Shown one piece after another: positions 52,074-61,188 of a DNA stretch of 64,000 nucleotides. Where the stretch lies: positions 1-64,000 of the forward strand of contig NZ_MECK01000013.1 of the NCBI RefSeq assembly GCF_014596465.1. Direction: 5' to 3'. This DNA comes from Streptomyces sp. CBMA123 (GTDB taxonomy: Bacteria; Actinomycetota; Actinomycetes; Streptomycetales; Streptomycetaceae). The position numbers and the translations under genes were made by a program. Numbering within the stretch: position 1 is the first letter of the stretch; every line of letters starts with the position of its first letter. The notes under the pieces were generated by a model. It was not told where the DNA came from. It did not search any database and was given only the letters and a program-made list of their open reading frames with translations.

Positions 52074-52952
52074 ATGAACCACAGCAAGCTGGCGATCCGC
52101 ACGCTGGGCGCTCTCGGGGCGGCCGCCCTCACGGTCACAGGCCTGGCGGCCACCCCGGCAGCCGCGCAGACGTTCGTCCCGTGCACCACCGCCGCGCTGG
52201 CGACCGCCATCACCAACGCGAACACCTCCGGTGACACGCTCGCCCTGGCCCCGGGCTGCATCTACACCCTGACCACCCCGCTGCCGGACATCCAGAACAC
52301 GATCGTCATCAAGGGTGACGGCGCCACCATCACCCGTGGCCCGGCCGCGCCGGCCTTCCGCATCCTCACGGTCGACTCGACGGGAAACCTGGACCTTCGC
52401 GACGCGATCATCGCCAACGGTGACGCGACGGGAGACTTCGGGGGCGGCATCCGCAACGACGGAACCCTCACTGTCAGGCGCAGCCTCATCCGCGACAACC
52501 ACGCCGACTTCTCCGGCGGGATCGGCGGCAACACCGGATCCACCACGAACGTTGAGCACAGCCTCATCACTGCCAACAGCGCGCTCTACAACGGTGGCGG
52601 TCTGGGCAACGACGGCACCATGACCATCGACAAGAGCACCGTCGTCAACAACAACGCGCTCGAGCTGGGCGGCGGAGTGGCCAACGACGGTACGTTGAAC
52701 ATCTCGCAGAGCAACGTCTACGACAACTCGGCATCCGGGCCCGCGGGTGCGGGCGGCGGTATCGCCAACTTCGGCGCTGCCGGCACCACCACGCTCACCC
52801 GGAGCAAGGTCACCAGCAACGTCGCGACCAACGCCCCCGGAGGCGTCTTCAACAACGGCGGCAGCGTCACGCTCGACTTCACCGCCGTGCTCGCCAACAA
52901 CCCGACCAACTGCTTCGGCAGCCCCACCGCGGTCCCCGGCTGCGTGGCCTGA
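52074..52952 (+). CDS. Secreted right-handed beta-helix (pectate-lyase-like) protein
   Basis: A 292-residue exported protein. A signal peptide covers about 1-31 (MNHSKLAIRTLGALGAAALT to AAQT). The rest is a ladder of short beta-helix coils of about 22-28 residues rich in Asn/Gly: IANGDATGDFGGGIRNDGTL, IRDNHADFSGGIGGNTGSTT, ITANSALYNGGGLGNDGTMT, VVNNNALELGGGVANDGTL. Two Cys near the C-terminus (NCFGSPTAVPGCVA) may form a cap disulfide. No catalytic site is evident; a polysaccharide-binding or adhesive role is likely. The ATG at 52074 follows AGGGAGAAGC. A terminator follows. Confidence 0.85.
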   Translation: MNHSKLAIRTLGALGAAALTVTGLAATPAAAQTFVPCTTAALATAITNANTSGDTLALAPGCIYTLTTPLPDIQNTIVIKGDGATITRGPAAPAFRILTVDSTGNLDLRDAIIANGDATGDFGGGIRNDGTLTVRRSLIRDNHADFSGGIGGNTGSTTNVEHSLITANSALYNGGGLGNDGTMTIDKSTVVNNNALELGGGVANDGTLNISQSNVYDNSASGPAGAGGGIANFGAAGTTTLTRSKVTSNVATNAPGGVFNNGGSVTLDFTAVLANNPTNCFGSPTAVPGCVA

Positions 52953-52986
52953 CCCGCCGGGCCCGCTGTCCGCAGCCTCCACACCC

Positions 52987-53014
52987 GACGGCGGCCAAGT
53001 CCTTGGCCGCCGTC
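52987..53014. terminator. Terminator of the beta-helix gene
   Basis: A perfect 13-bp stem (GACGGCGGCCAAG and complement) with a 2-base loop, 35 bp after the stop. Confidence 0.75.
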
Positions 53015-53287
53015 ATCGACCACCGCCCGGTCTCTGACGCTGCCGACGACCGAGTGCCGACCCCGCCGACGCGATCACCCCGCTGCGTCTGCTTCTCGCA
53101 CGGAACCCGGGTGCCCGGTAGCACCGCAGCCACGCTACGACGCGGCCTCACCGCCCCGTCGACGCCCTGCCCGACGAGACAGGCGACCAGTCTCGGGAGG
53201 AAAGCGCCGGCCAGGGTGGCCCTTCGTGTCTGCGGCACCGCAAGAGGGGAGCTGCCCTGAGGACACGCCCCGTCATCCTGGAGTCCG

Positions 53288-54184
53288 ATGATGCCCGTTG
53301 ACCATGCTCGATCCCGCAGGTCGCGGATCGTGATCGCCGTAGCGCTGACGATCTCGGCGGCGGCCGTTCTCGCAGTCTCTTCGTGCACTTCCTCCGGCGG
53401 AACCGCGGAACCGGTGGTGACGATCTCGCCTTCCACACCCGAGGGGACATCGGCACCGGCAGCGACCTCGCCCGCCGTGACGGTGCCTCCGGTGCACGCC
53501 GGGTTCGACTACCAGATCGGCGGGCCGTACCAGCCACCGGCCGGTGTGTCCGTCGTCAGCCGCGACCACGGGGCGTCCCCGGCACCGGGGATCTACAACA
53601 TCTGCTATGTCAACGGCTTCCAGGCCCAGCCGGACGCAGAGCAGGAATGGGACCGGGACCTCCCGCTCCGGGACCGGGCCGGCAACGTCGTCCACGACAC
53701 CACCTGGAACGAGGCGCTGCTGGACATCAGCACGGACACCAAGCGGCAGCGGATCGCTCTGAAGGTGGACGGCTGGATCGACGAGTGTGCCACCAAGGGC
53801 TTCAACGCCGTCGAGCCGGACAACTACGACAGCTACACACGCTCGGCCGAACTGCTGAGCGCGGCCGACGCCGAGGCGTACCAGTCCCTACTCGTCGCGC
53901 ACGCCCACGGACGAGGCCTTGCCATCGCCCAGAAGAACGCGGCGGAGCTGGCCCCGGACCGGCAGCAACTGGGCCTCGACTTCGCGGTGGTGGAACAGTG
54001 CGGCACGTACGGCGAGTGCGACCGGTACATCGACGCGTTCGGCGACAGCGTAATCGACATCGAGTACGACGAGCAGGGCCTCCAGGTGGCGTGCACGACC
54101 TGGGGGACCCACATCAGCATCGTGCGACGCGACCTCGACGTCGTTCCACCAGGCGACGCCGGCTACCTGCGCCAGACCTGCTGA
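53288..54184 (+). CDS. GH114 lipoprotein, endo-alpha-1,4-polygalactosaminidase family
   Basis: A 298-residue lipoprotein. The signal sequence (SRIVIAVALTISAAAVLAVS) ends in a lipobox VSSC. A Ser/Thr/Pro linker leads to the catalytic domain at about 78-298: FDYQIGGPYQPPAGVSVVSR, YNICYVNGFQAQPDAEQEWD, WIDECATKGFNAVEPDNYDS (the conserved Asp/Glu region), LAIAQKNAAELAP, LDFAVVEQCGTYGECDRYID. This family cleaves galactosamine-rich exopolysaccharide and is related to the hydrolase domain of PelA. The start is ATG 53288 (or the adjacent ATG at 53291) after GGAG. It probably acts outside the membrane, in line with the neighbouring secreted beta-helix protein. Confidence 0.9.
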   Translation: MMPVDHARSRRSRIVIAVALTISAAAVLAVSSCTSSGGTAEPVVTISPSTPEGTSAPAATSPAVTVPPVHAGFDYQIGGPYQPPAGVSVVSRDHGASPAPGIYNICYVNGFQAQPDAEQEWDRDLPLRDRAGNVVHDTTWNEALLDISTDTKRQRIALKVDGWIDECATKGFNAVEPDNYDSYTRSAELLSAADAEAYQSLLVAHAHGRGLAIAQKNAAELAPDRQQLGLDFAVVEQCGTYGECDRYIDAFGDSVIDIEYDEQGLQVACTTWGTHISIVRRDLDVVPPGDAGYLRQTC

Positions 54185-54250
54185 ACCGGCCACCTGTTTC
54201 TGGAGTGGCACTGGGCAAGTTCGAGGACAGCCTGCCCGAGCACGGGCACC

Positions 54251-54670
54251 TCAAGGACCGCCTACAACGACGACGGCCTGACGATCATCGTGAGCCCGCC
54301 GCCCGGGAACCCGACGCGGGACGCGAGCATGCCCTTCCCGATCGACGAACCGGGCCAGGGCGACCAGGCCCTGCTGGAACCGGTCCGTGCGGGACACCTT
54401 GGGCTTCGCCTCGACGGCCTGCTTCGCGGCCACCAGCTCCTGGTCCTCCTCGATGCCGATCGCCGTCAGCAGGTCCCGGTGGTCTGCCTCCAGGCCGGGC
54501 CAGCCAGCCCACTGCGCCTGTACCCGGCGTCCGAGCTGCTCACCCTCGAACACCGTGTCCAGCGGCAGCTGCGCCCAGTCGACCCGTCCTTCGGGCTCCA
54601 GCCACCACCGCCGGGCGGTGGTGTAGGTGCGCTGCCAGGTGATGGCCAGGTGGGGCACCAGAAGGGGTCG
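54251..54670 (-). pseudogene. Helicase-associated-domain fragment
   Basis: The minus-strand frame reads WQRTYTTARRWWLEPEGRVD, then QAQWAGWPGLEADHRDLLTA and KVSRTDRFQQGLVALARFVD. These are one or two 'helicase associated' domain repeats, as found at the C-terminus of large DEAD/H-like helicases of streptomycete telomeric regions. No helicase core is present. Confidence 0.6.
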
Positions 54671-54689
54671 ATCTCCTCCAGCGGGGCCC

Positions 54690-55177
54690 GGCGAGCTGGT
54701 GAACGGCGACAACGAGGGCGCGGCCGCCGACCTCGCCGACGCCCTGCAGGAGTTCGCCGACCTCGCCGCCGCGCCCAGCGCCGGCGCCAACGTCTGGCTG
54801 ACCATCGGCACCCCGACCAAATCGAACAACGCACCGTCCGACTCCCCGCCAGCGTCGCCGACTGGATCACCGAACTGCTTCGCGACGAGACCCAGACGCT
54901 GGCAGCCCGGGCCGCCGACCTCGGGCAGGACGACGACCAGGGCGCCGATGTCGAACCGGCGCGGTGGTGACCGGCACCCCCGATCGCCCGCGCGGACAGA
55001 GAACTGGTCGGTGGCCCGCCCGACGGGTTGTTGCTGGACGTCACCGGCTGGGACACCGAGCAGCTCGCCGACGGCGCCGCGCTGATCACCGAGATCGGCC
55101 GGTACGGCGCCGACGGCCGCGCCCACTACGAACCGAGGCCGAACACCACAGGGCGGTCAGTCCCGAAGGTCCTCTGA
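54690..55177 (+). pseudogene. Broken hypothetical gene
   Basis: Pieces in two frames: ELVNGDNEGAAADLADALQE, FADLAAAPSAGANVWLTIGT, then QRTVRLPASVADWITELLRD up to a stop at 54968. Beyond it the same frame carries on with ARADRELVGGPPDGLLLDVT and AALITEIGRYGADGRAHYEP to 55177. A frameshift near 54,815 and the stop at 54968 mark decay. No family is recognised. Confidence 0.45.
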
Positions 55178-55257
55178 GTGGGGGCCCTGGACCATGTTGG
55201 TCATGCCTCCTTAATGCCCTGGACGAGTCGCTGATGTTCCTTCAGCCGCCCCGGAGC

Positions 55258-55446
55258 ATGACCCCGGCACGCAGGGGTAAGCGCCTGGCGATCGTGTGCC
55301 GGTGCGCCACCCACGAGGCCCTGGACACCCATGGCGGGAAGCGGCAGGTGGACGGCCCCCGTCGGATCCAGGTCACCCCAGGCCGGCTGGACGGTGGTCC
55401 GGTCCTGTGCGGGGTCTGCGGACAGGACTTCATCCCGGAGGACTGA
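55258..55446 (+). CDS. Small zinc-ribbon-like protein
   Basis: A 62-residue protein with ATG at 55258 after GGAG. It has CRCATHEALDTHGGKR near the start and LCGVCGQDFIPED at the end, giving a CxC...CxxC metal-binding layout with His in between. The function is unknown; it may be a relic of a larger zinc-binding protein, because it lies between two decayed genes. Confidence 0.45.
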   Translation: MTPARRGKRLAIVCRCATHEALDTHGGKRQVDGPRRIQVTPGRLDGGPVLCGVCGQDFIPED

Positions 55447-55536
55447 CCCGCCCTCGGCGAGGGAGCCCAGCCGTGTGACGTACTGATCTACCGCGACCTG
55501 ACGGCGGGTTCGAGAGCGCACCGGACCACTGCGGCC

Positions 55537-55585
55537 GTCAGCCGTCAGCCGTCAGCCGTCAGCGGTCAGCGGTCAGCGGTCAGCC
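55537..55585. repeat. Heptanucleotide tandem repeat
   Basis: Seven units of GTCAGCC or GTCAGCG in a row, intergenic. Variable copy number is likely. Confidence 0.9.
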
Positions 55586-55600
55586 GCCATTCGCCAGCCG

Positions 55601-55858
55601 TCAGTCGTCGGCGTCCGGAGCCCGGTCCGGCTGTCCCGTGTGCCACGACAGCTCGATCTCCAGTTCCATCTTGCCGTCCCCCAGCTCGACCTCGATCTCG
55701 GTGTGCAGCTCGTCCGGGATCCACAGCGTCAGCTTTCCGGGCCCGAGCTCCAGCTCGGCCCGGCCACCGCGCCTGAGCGCGGCCGCCAGCGCCTCGAGCT
55801 GATCGGCGGCCTCGGTGCGTGACAGCGTGCGCTTCTGTTCGAACTCAAGGTCCTTCAC
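55601..55858 (-). CDS. Amphi-Trp domain-containing protein
   Basis: An 85-residue protein with GTG start at 55858 after GGGAGACATCC. It has the family pattern: VKDLEFEQKRTLSRTEAADQ, then LEALAAALRRGGRAELELGP and IPDELHTEIEVELGDGKMEL, ending in ELEIELSW. The domain is a small amphipathic fold of unknown function, common in actinobacteria and archaea and found in stress or gas-vesicle-like contexts. No neighbour suggests its partner here. Confidence 0.8.
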   Translation of the reverse strand: MKDLEFEQKRTLSRTEAADQLEALAAALRRGGRAELELGPGKLTLWIPDELHTEIEVELGDGKMELEIELSWHTGQPDRAPDADD

Positions 55859-56281
55859 GGATGTCTCCCGGGTCGGTGACAACAGCACGTAGGGCCCATT
55901 CTCACGCCGCTGGCCGCCGGGCCAGGCCACACAGGCCCAGGGTGCCCGCTTCCGGAGCCCTGCTGCGCCACCGCACCGACCGCCCGCCCCCGGCTGAGAG
56001 GGCCTTTTTTGCCCGTCGCCCTGGTGTCGGTCGAAAGCTGGGCCAGGCCCCGCTCGGCGCGATGGCGCGCACACCGAACGGGAATCGACGACTCCCAACC
56101 TGCCCCTCCGCCGTCGCCGCCACCCGGCCGCGCCCACCGCGCTCGTGCCCGCCGCTCCGGTCCGCGCCGGATGGCCGCCGGCCCCAGCCCGACCTGGTGG
56201 CGGCGCGTGCTGCCGGACCTGGTCAAGCGAGCACCTGACCCCGGGCGGGGTGGTCGTCCGCACCACCTGGCACGAGCAGGC
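55859..56281. other. No gene seen
   Basis: About 420 bp of low-complexity chance frames. It may be decayed sequence upstream of the STAS fragment. Confidence 0.35.
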
Positions 56282-56496
56282 CCCGACTGGTCGTCGACCT
56301 CACAGGCCTCACCTTCTGCGACTCCATCGGCCTCAACGCGCTCCTCAGAACCCGGATCGCCGCCCGCGCCGCCGGCATCGCGTTCGTGCTCGCTGTACCC
56401 ACCCCGCAGATCCGCCGACTGCTGGAGATCACCGGCGCCGATGATGTGCTCACCGTCCGCGACAGCGCCCGCGCCGCCCTGGCCGGCACCTGGTGA
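56282..56496 (+). pseudogene. STAS-domain (anti-sigma-factor antagonist) C-terminal fragment
   Basis: The frame reads RLVVDLTGLTFCDSIGLNAL, then LLRTRIAARAAGIAFVLAVP and LEITGADDVLTVRDSARAA, to the stop at 56496. DSIGLNAL is the SpoIIAA-type phosphorylation-loop motif (D-S-x-G). The first ~40 residues are missing, and no start codon precedes the fragment. It would have partnered an RsbW-like ATPase; two such ATPases exist in the window but are far away. Confidence 0.65.
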
Positions 56497-56723
56497 GGTC
56501 GGCGGCCGATGGACAGGCCCGGGCGTTACGCGGTGACCCGGCCCGCCCGGCGGTCACCGGCCGCCCCACCGGTGAGCCCGCCGTCGCGGGCGCGCTCGGG
56601 GAGCTCGCCGTCCCTGAACGCGGACGGCACCGAAGGCGCGTCCGGCGGGGGCACCGCAGTGAACGCCGAAGCCGCAGCGCATGCGAAGCGGCGCGCCGGA
56701 GTGCCCCGGGTGCCGGGGGCGGT

Positions 56724-57380
56724 TCAGCCGCCGCCCCCCATGCCTCCCTGCGCGGCGATCATGGTCAGGTTCAGTCCGTTCACCGCGCGGGCCAGGCCCG
56801 GGGCCGGGGCGGCGAGCCGGTGGGTGAGCGCGTGGATCCGCTCGGCGTGCCGCCTGCGGTCCTGCCGGGTCAGTACCAGCCGCAGGTGTCCGTGGGCGGC
56901 CAGCGCGGCGAGGGCGGCGTCGGCGAACGGCGCTGCGGCGACGGGTGCGTTGCCGCGGACCAGCTCGGCCACCCGCGCCTGGAGGTCGAGGGCCTCACGC
57001 GGGTCCTGCACCGTCACCGGGCGCCGCGGGGCGACCGGGCCGTAGGGGTCGCGGTCCACCACGGTCACCGCGCCCAGTGCCGCCAGGCGTTCCTCGGCGG
57101 CCTCCAGGGTGTCGTCGCGCCCGCGCCGGATCCACGCCTTCCAGGTGCGCGGGGCCGTGCCCACGTCGGCGATCAGGGCGTCCAGGACAGGGTCCCCGGT
57201 GGCGGCGCCGGACACGACCTTCACCCGGCCCGCCGTGTCCTCGCCGAGGGCGCCGCGGTGGGCGAGTTCGGCCAGGGCGGCGGCGCGCAGAAGGAAGCCG
57301 GCCCGGGGGCGGTCCTGCAGCCGCTGGGCCGCAGTGTCGAAGGCCAGCAGGTAGACGTCCAGATGCAGTCCTCGGCTCAT
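56724..57380 (-). CDS. GPP34 (GOLPH3-like) family phosphoprotein
   Basis: A 218-residue soluble protein. Typical bacterial GPP34 features are the N-terminal LDVYLLAFDTAAQRLQDRPR and AGFLLRAAALAELAHRGALG, then ALIADVGTAPRTWKAWIRRG. A basic middle follows (PVAPRRPVTVQDPREALDLQ), with the C-terminal RQDRRRHAERIHALTHRL. GPP34 proteins bind phosphoinositides in eukaryotes; bacterial members are of unknown role and are abundant in streptomycetes. The ATG at 57380 follows GGAG; an in-frame ATG at 57392 is possible. The Gly-rich C-terminus (GGMGGGG) is unusual but in frame. Confidence 0.8.
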   Translation of the reverse strand: MSRGLHLDVYLLAFDTAAQRLQDRPRAGFLLRAAALAELAHRGALGEDTAGRVKVVSGAATGDPVLDALIADVGTAPRTWKAWIRRGRDDTLEAAEERLAALGAVTVVDRDPYGPVAPRRPVTVQDPREALDLQARVAELVRGNAPVAAAPFADAALAALAAHGHLRLVLTRQDRRRHAERIHALTHRLAAPAPGLARAVNGLNLTMIAAQGGMGGGG

Positions 57381-57948
57381 GGCTCCGACCATACGGCGTA
57401 CGGGCGGGTCCGCCGTCGGCCCGTGGGAGGGCCCGTCCTCCGTCCGCGGGAGTACGCGCCCTGGTCGCGCGGGGGCAGGCGGGGAGCGCCGCCGGGCCGG
57501 GGGTGCAGCGCCGGTGCCCCGAGCGCCTCGTCCCCCAGTGCCCCCGCGGCGCCCGCGCTCCTGGAAGCCGACGATCCGCAGGAAGGTCCCGGTGTCGTCC
57601 GCGTGGTTGCTGCCGCTCACGCCGAAGGTGCGGCGGTCAGGGCCCACCGCCGGGATGTCGGAAGGCCGCCACTCGCGGGTGACGGCCTTCCGCTGCCTTC
57701 TCGGGGCCCCGGCAGCGTACCGCCGGCCTCGGACACCGGCCTGGAACCCCCGACTACGCCGCCGCTTTCTCAACCGGGTCGTCGGCGTGTCCGGCTACGG
57801 GCCTCGACCCGGTCCTCGACCGGCAGGCCTGCCCAGTACTCGTCGAAATATCCCGTTGCCGGGTGCGACCGGACCCGGCGCTCCCCGGCCGCCACCGTCA
57901 CGCCCAGTTCTCCGCCGGTGTTGGTCCTGGATTTCGGCGCGCTGGCTG
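57381..57948. other. No gene seen
   Basis: About 570 bp, Pro/Arg-rich in every frame with no recognisable domain. Confidence 0.35.
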
Positions 57949-59157
57949 CTAGAGGCCGCCGGTGTTGAGCAGGCGGTTGGGAGAGGTCTTACTGACGGCG
58001 GCTAGGACATTCTTGGTGGACTGTTCGGCCAGCCAGAGCCGGACGGTGGTGGTGCTGGCTTCGGGGTGGAGCTGCTTGTAGAGGGCGGCCACGCCGGCGA
58101 CGTGGGGGGCGGCCTGGGACGTGCCGCTTTGGACTGTGCTGCCGCCGCCGAGTTTGGCAGAGGTGATGTCTCCTCCGGGGGCGTACATCCATACGCACGG
58201 GCCGAAGTTGCTGCTGTCTCGCTCGGTGTCGTCGATGTTGGTGGAGCCGATGGCCATGCTGCGTTCTGCGCTGGCGGGGGAGCGGTCGCAGGCGTCGGTG
58301 GCTCCGTTGCCGGCTGACACGGTGGGCGGGATGCCTTGTTCGGCGAGTCTGTTGGCGGCCTCGTTGATCAATTGTGAGGCGGGGGCGCCGATGGAGATGT
58401 TTGTGACGGCGGGTTGTTGGCCGTGCAGGGCGACCCAGTCCATTCCGGCGATCAGGTCCGCGGAGTCGCCGGCGTTGCTGCAGTCGAGGACGCGCACGGC
58501 GATCAGGTTGACCTTCGGGGCGACGCCGTACGTCGTTCCGCCGACGATGCCGGCGACATGGGTGCCGTGGCCATGGCAGTCCTGGCCGTTGCGACCGTCG
58601 GGGATCGCGTCGAAGCCCGGTTCGGCGCGGCCTTTGAATTCGGGATGAGAGAAGTCGATGCCGCTGTCGATGATGTAGGCGTTCACCCCCGCTCCGGTCG
58701 CGGTGGTGGTGTATTGGCCGTCGAGGGGAAGCTTGCGCTGGTCGATGCGGTCCAGGCCCCAGCTGGCCGCCGCTGCCCGGATTCCGCGCGGCTCCGTGTC
58801 GGAGGGGTCCGCGCGGACGACAGAGACTTCTTCGACCGCCCGCACCCCCGGATACCGGCGCACGCTCTCCACCTGCGCCGGGGTGAGGGTCGCGGAGAAG
58901 CCGTTCAACACGCGGGTGAAGGTCTTCTCCGCGGCGATGTCCGGCAGGGAGCGGGTGACGGTGATGGGGGAAGTGCTGTTGTCGAGGGCGACGATGTAGC
59001 GGCCCGGGACCGCCTCCTCCGAGCGCAGGAGCGGGGCGGTGACCGGCGTACTCGTACCCGCCGAGGCGGGGGTGGCGACGGACGGCCCGGTGACGATTAG
59101 AGCCAGCGGGCAGGACGAACAGAACGGGACGCGCCGGCGCGCAGCAGGGTCTGCCAC
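57949..59157 (-). CDS. Secreted subtilisin-like serine protease (S8)
   Basis: A 402-residue protein. A propeptide (inhibitor I9) lies at about 50-120 ([40 protein letters not shown]). The S8 catalytic domain has all three sites: Asp in [12 protein letters not shown], His in [14 protein letters not shown], Ser in [17 protein letters not shown]. It ends with the usual [12 protein letters not shown] tail. The GTG at 59157 gives an RRR-containing signal peptide (CPLALIVTG to ASAG). That start lies in a frame overlapping an unrelated short frame ([17 protein letters not shown]), so the 5' end may have been rebuilt by recombination with the IS debris upstream. It is probably still exported, but the signal sequence is atypical. 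Confidence 0.8.
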   Translation of the reverse strand: MADPAARRRVPFCSSCPLALIVTGPSVATPASAGTSTPVTAPLLRSEEAVPGRYIVALDNSTSPITVTRSLPDIAAEKTFTRVLNGFSATLTPAQVESVRRYPGVRAVEEVSVVRADPSDTEPRGIRAAAASWGLDRIDQRKLPLDGQYTTTATGAGVNAYIIDSGIDFSHPEFKGRAEPGFDAIPDGRNGQDCHGHGTHVAGIVGGTTYGVAPKVNLIAVRVLDCSNAGDSADLIAGMDWVALHGQQPAVTNISIGAPASQLINEAANRLAEQGIPPTVSAGNGATDACDRSPASAERSMAIGSTNIDDTERDSSNFGPCVWMYAPGGDITSAKLGGGSTVQSGTSQAAPHVAGVAALYKQLHPEASTTTVRLWLAEQSTKNVLAAVSKTSPNRLLNTGGL

Positions 59158-59649
59158 AGCAGCTGGAACAGCTCGTCGTCCATCGGGGGCGAGGGAAGGC
59201 GGCGTCGCCCACCTCTCCCACCCTTCACAAGGCTGGCGGTCGTTGGTCGTCCCCACCCGGTCCGTGAACGCCCCGGCCGGCTGAGGAGCACACCAGACCC
59301 GGTGGCGACAGGTCGGCCCGTTGTGGCGAGGCGGGGGCTCCGCTGGTCAGCCTGCCGGAGCACACGGGCTCCGTACGGAGTGAAGGGAGCACTGGGGCGG
59401 CGCGCAGCAGCCGACGCGCGCCGCCGGGGGTGGTCGGACGGGCCGGGTGCAGTCATTCGCGCAGCCCTCGCCGCACCCGCCGGCGGAGTCGGCCGGTGGG
59501 GGTGAGTTCGAGGAACTCCACCTCGGCCCGCGGCTCAGGGCACACGAACCGCACCTCGATGCCGCGCGGCAGCGGCGAGATGGGAGTGGACAGGCAGCGC
59601 AGCACAGCGGGTCTCGGCGAGGATGACCCGGTTCCACTCGGGGTCAGGG
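59158..59649. other. Junk between the subtilase and the IS6 relic
   Basis: No credible gene is seen in about 490 bp. Only chance Pro/Arg-rich frames occur. Confidence 0.35.
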
Positions 59650-59882
59650 TCAGCCCTCCGGCAGGAGACTGCAGCCGGAGGAGTCCATCGACCAACGCAG
59701 GTCGTAGTCGCGGTGGTCCGCCCAGGGCGCGGCCAGCCTCAGCAGCACATCCCACAGCACCCGGGCGCGCTCCTTCGCCTTCTCGCTGACTGGCGGGTGC
59801 GGCACGCTTCCCGCGCAGTCGGCGGCGGCGCGCAGTGCCGCCGCGATCCGCTCGGAGCTCTCGTCGCCGAAGTGCGCCCACC
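59650..59882 (-). pseudogene. Gene fragment joined to the IS6 relic
   Basis: The minus-strand frame reads AHFGDESSERIAAALRAAAD, then PPVSEKAKERARVLWDVLLR and APWADHRDYDLRWSMDSSGC, ending LLPEG at 59650. It is clearly protein-like and different from the transposase. No start is present, because it begins at the IS6 junction at about 59,882. The family is unknown. Confidence 0.5.
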
Positions 59883-60281
59883 CTCGGCACCGACCGGGTC
59901 CTCTTCATCAGCTTCTTGAAGAAACGCCTGGCCGCGGCGGTGTCCCGTCGGCTCTGCACGAGGATGTCGAGCACGTTCCCATCGGCGTCCACCGCCCGCC
60001 ACAGGTACTTCCGCTCACCGTTGATCTTGACGAAGACCTCGTCCAGGTGCCACTTGTCGCCAGGCCTCGGGTGCCGGCGGCGCAGGGCGTTGGCGTAGGA
60101 CTGACCGAACTTCAGGCACCAGCGGCGCACGCTCTCGTACGAGACGATCACGCCGCGTTCGAGCATCAGCTCCTCGGCCTCGCGAAAGCTGAGCGGGAAG
60201 CGGAAGTACAGCCACACGCAGTGCGAGATGACCTCCACCGGGTACCGGTGGCCCCCTGTATGACGGCAGCGTGGTCGTCAC
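59883..60281 (-). pseudogene. IS6-family transposase, N-terminal fragment with frameshift
   Basis: GTG at 60281 after GAGGGGATCACTC begins VTTTLPSYRG. A frameshift in a G-run near 60,255 then leads to HRYPVEVISHCVWLYFRFPL, MLERGVIVSYESVRRWCLKF, GDKWHLDEVFVKINGERKYL (first catalytic Asp) and WRAVDADGNVLDILVQSRRD (second Asp), ending at LMKRTRSVPRV. The rest, with the catalytic Glu, is replaced by unrelated sequence. Confidence 0.75.
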
Positions 60282-61023
60282 GAGTGATCCCCTCCCGACA
60301 GGTCCAATCCCGAGATCATCCCGCACCCGCCAGCCAACGTGACAATGCCTCCGTCGGAAGTCCGGCGCCAGCACCGTCGGAGCGAACCCCTCCCGCCAGT
60401 GCGGCACCGCCGACCCGGGAACCGCTGCGGCGACCGGCCCCGGCCGCTCACCGTCCACCACGGCCCGTGGCACTTCCCCGCCTCCGGGAGACTCCGCCAG
60501 GGCCTCGCCCACGGTCTCGCGGGTGATCACGAACCGCTCCCACACCGCCTCGACCTCCCGCAGCTCGACCTGAAAGGGCCTCCACCCGCTGCCGGGCGGC
60601 GCGTTCGCGTTCCTCAACAACCCCATCACTGACGGCATCCCGGCACCTCCACCGAAGAGACGGCACGGCGCCTCACCCTTGCCGCCGAAACACCGGCCCT
60701 ATCCCTGACCAGCCAGAACGCACCCATCACTCCGGAAAGACAACGGCCGATTTTCAGGTCATATCGACGTTGAAACCGCGTCAGGTCATTGAGCTCGTCA
60801 CGGCGATCCGATCGAGCCACCCACCCAGATGGCAACGGCACTGCGGGTGGTGGCGTCGGGAGCCGACCTTCCGACCCCGTCCCACGGCGCGACCTGCCGC
60901 TGTCATGACATCCGCTTCGGGACTCAGTCAGCAGAGAGGCCCTGCGCCTGTCGGTCGCACTCGATCCGAGATGACCGGAACCGTCTGCCAATTTCTGGCC
61001 AACTCGGCTTTAAAATAAGTTAC
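60282..61023. other. Gene-free region upstream of the asparagine synthetase operon
   Basis: About 740 bp with no convincing gene. Frames on both strands are Pro/Arg-rich. The right part becomes AT-richer and leads into the promoter. Confidence 0.4.
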
Positions 61024-61052
61024 TTGACTTTGATCGGTCCACTATCTAGCGT
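61024..61052 (+). promoter_or_regulatory. Candidate promoter of the asparagine synthetase operon
   Basis: TTGACT at 61024-61029, a 17-base spacer, then TAGCGT at 61047-61052. This is a close match to the housekeeping consensus. It lies in locally AT-rich DNA 137 bp ahead of the start codon, so the message would have a long leader. Confidence 0.55.
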
Positions 61053-61188
61053 TCCGCAAGGACGTCGATCAACTTCGAAGGATCCCTACCCGGCCAGTCG
61101 GTCAACGCTCCATACGACGCCGGGAGTTCAGCGCACTGCCAGCCCCAGTCATCCTGCCAGCCAGCGCAATCAGGGAGTTTGTGAACTC

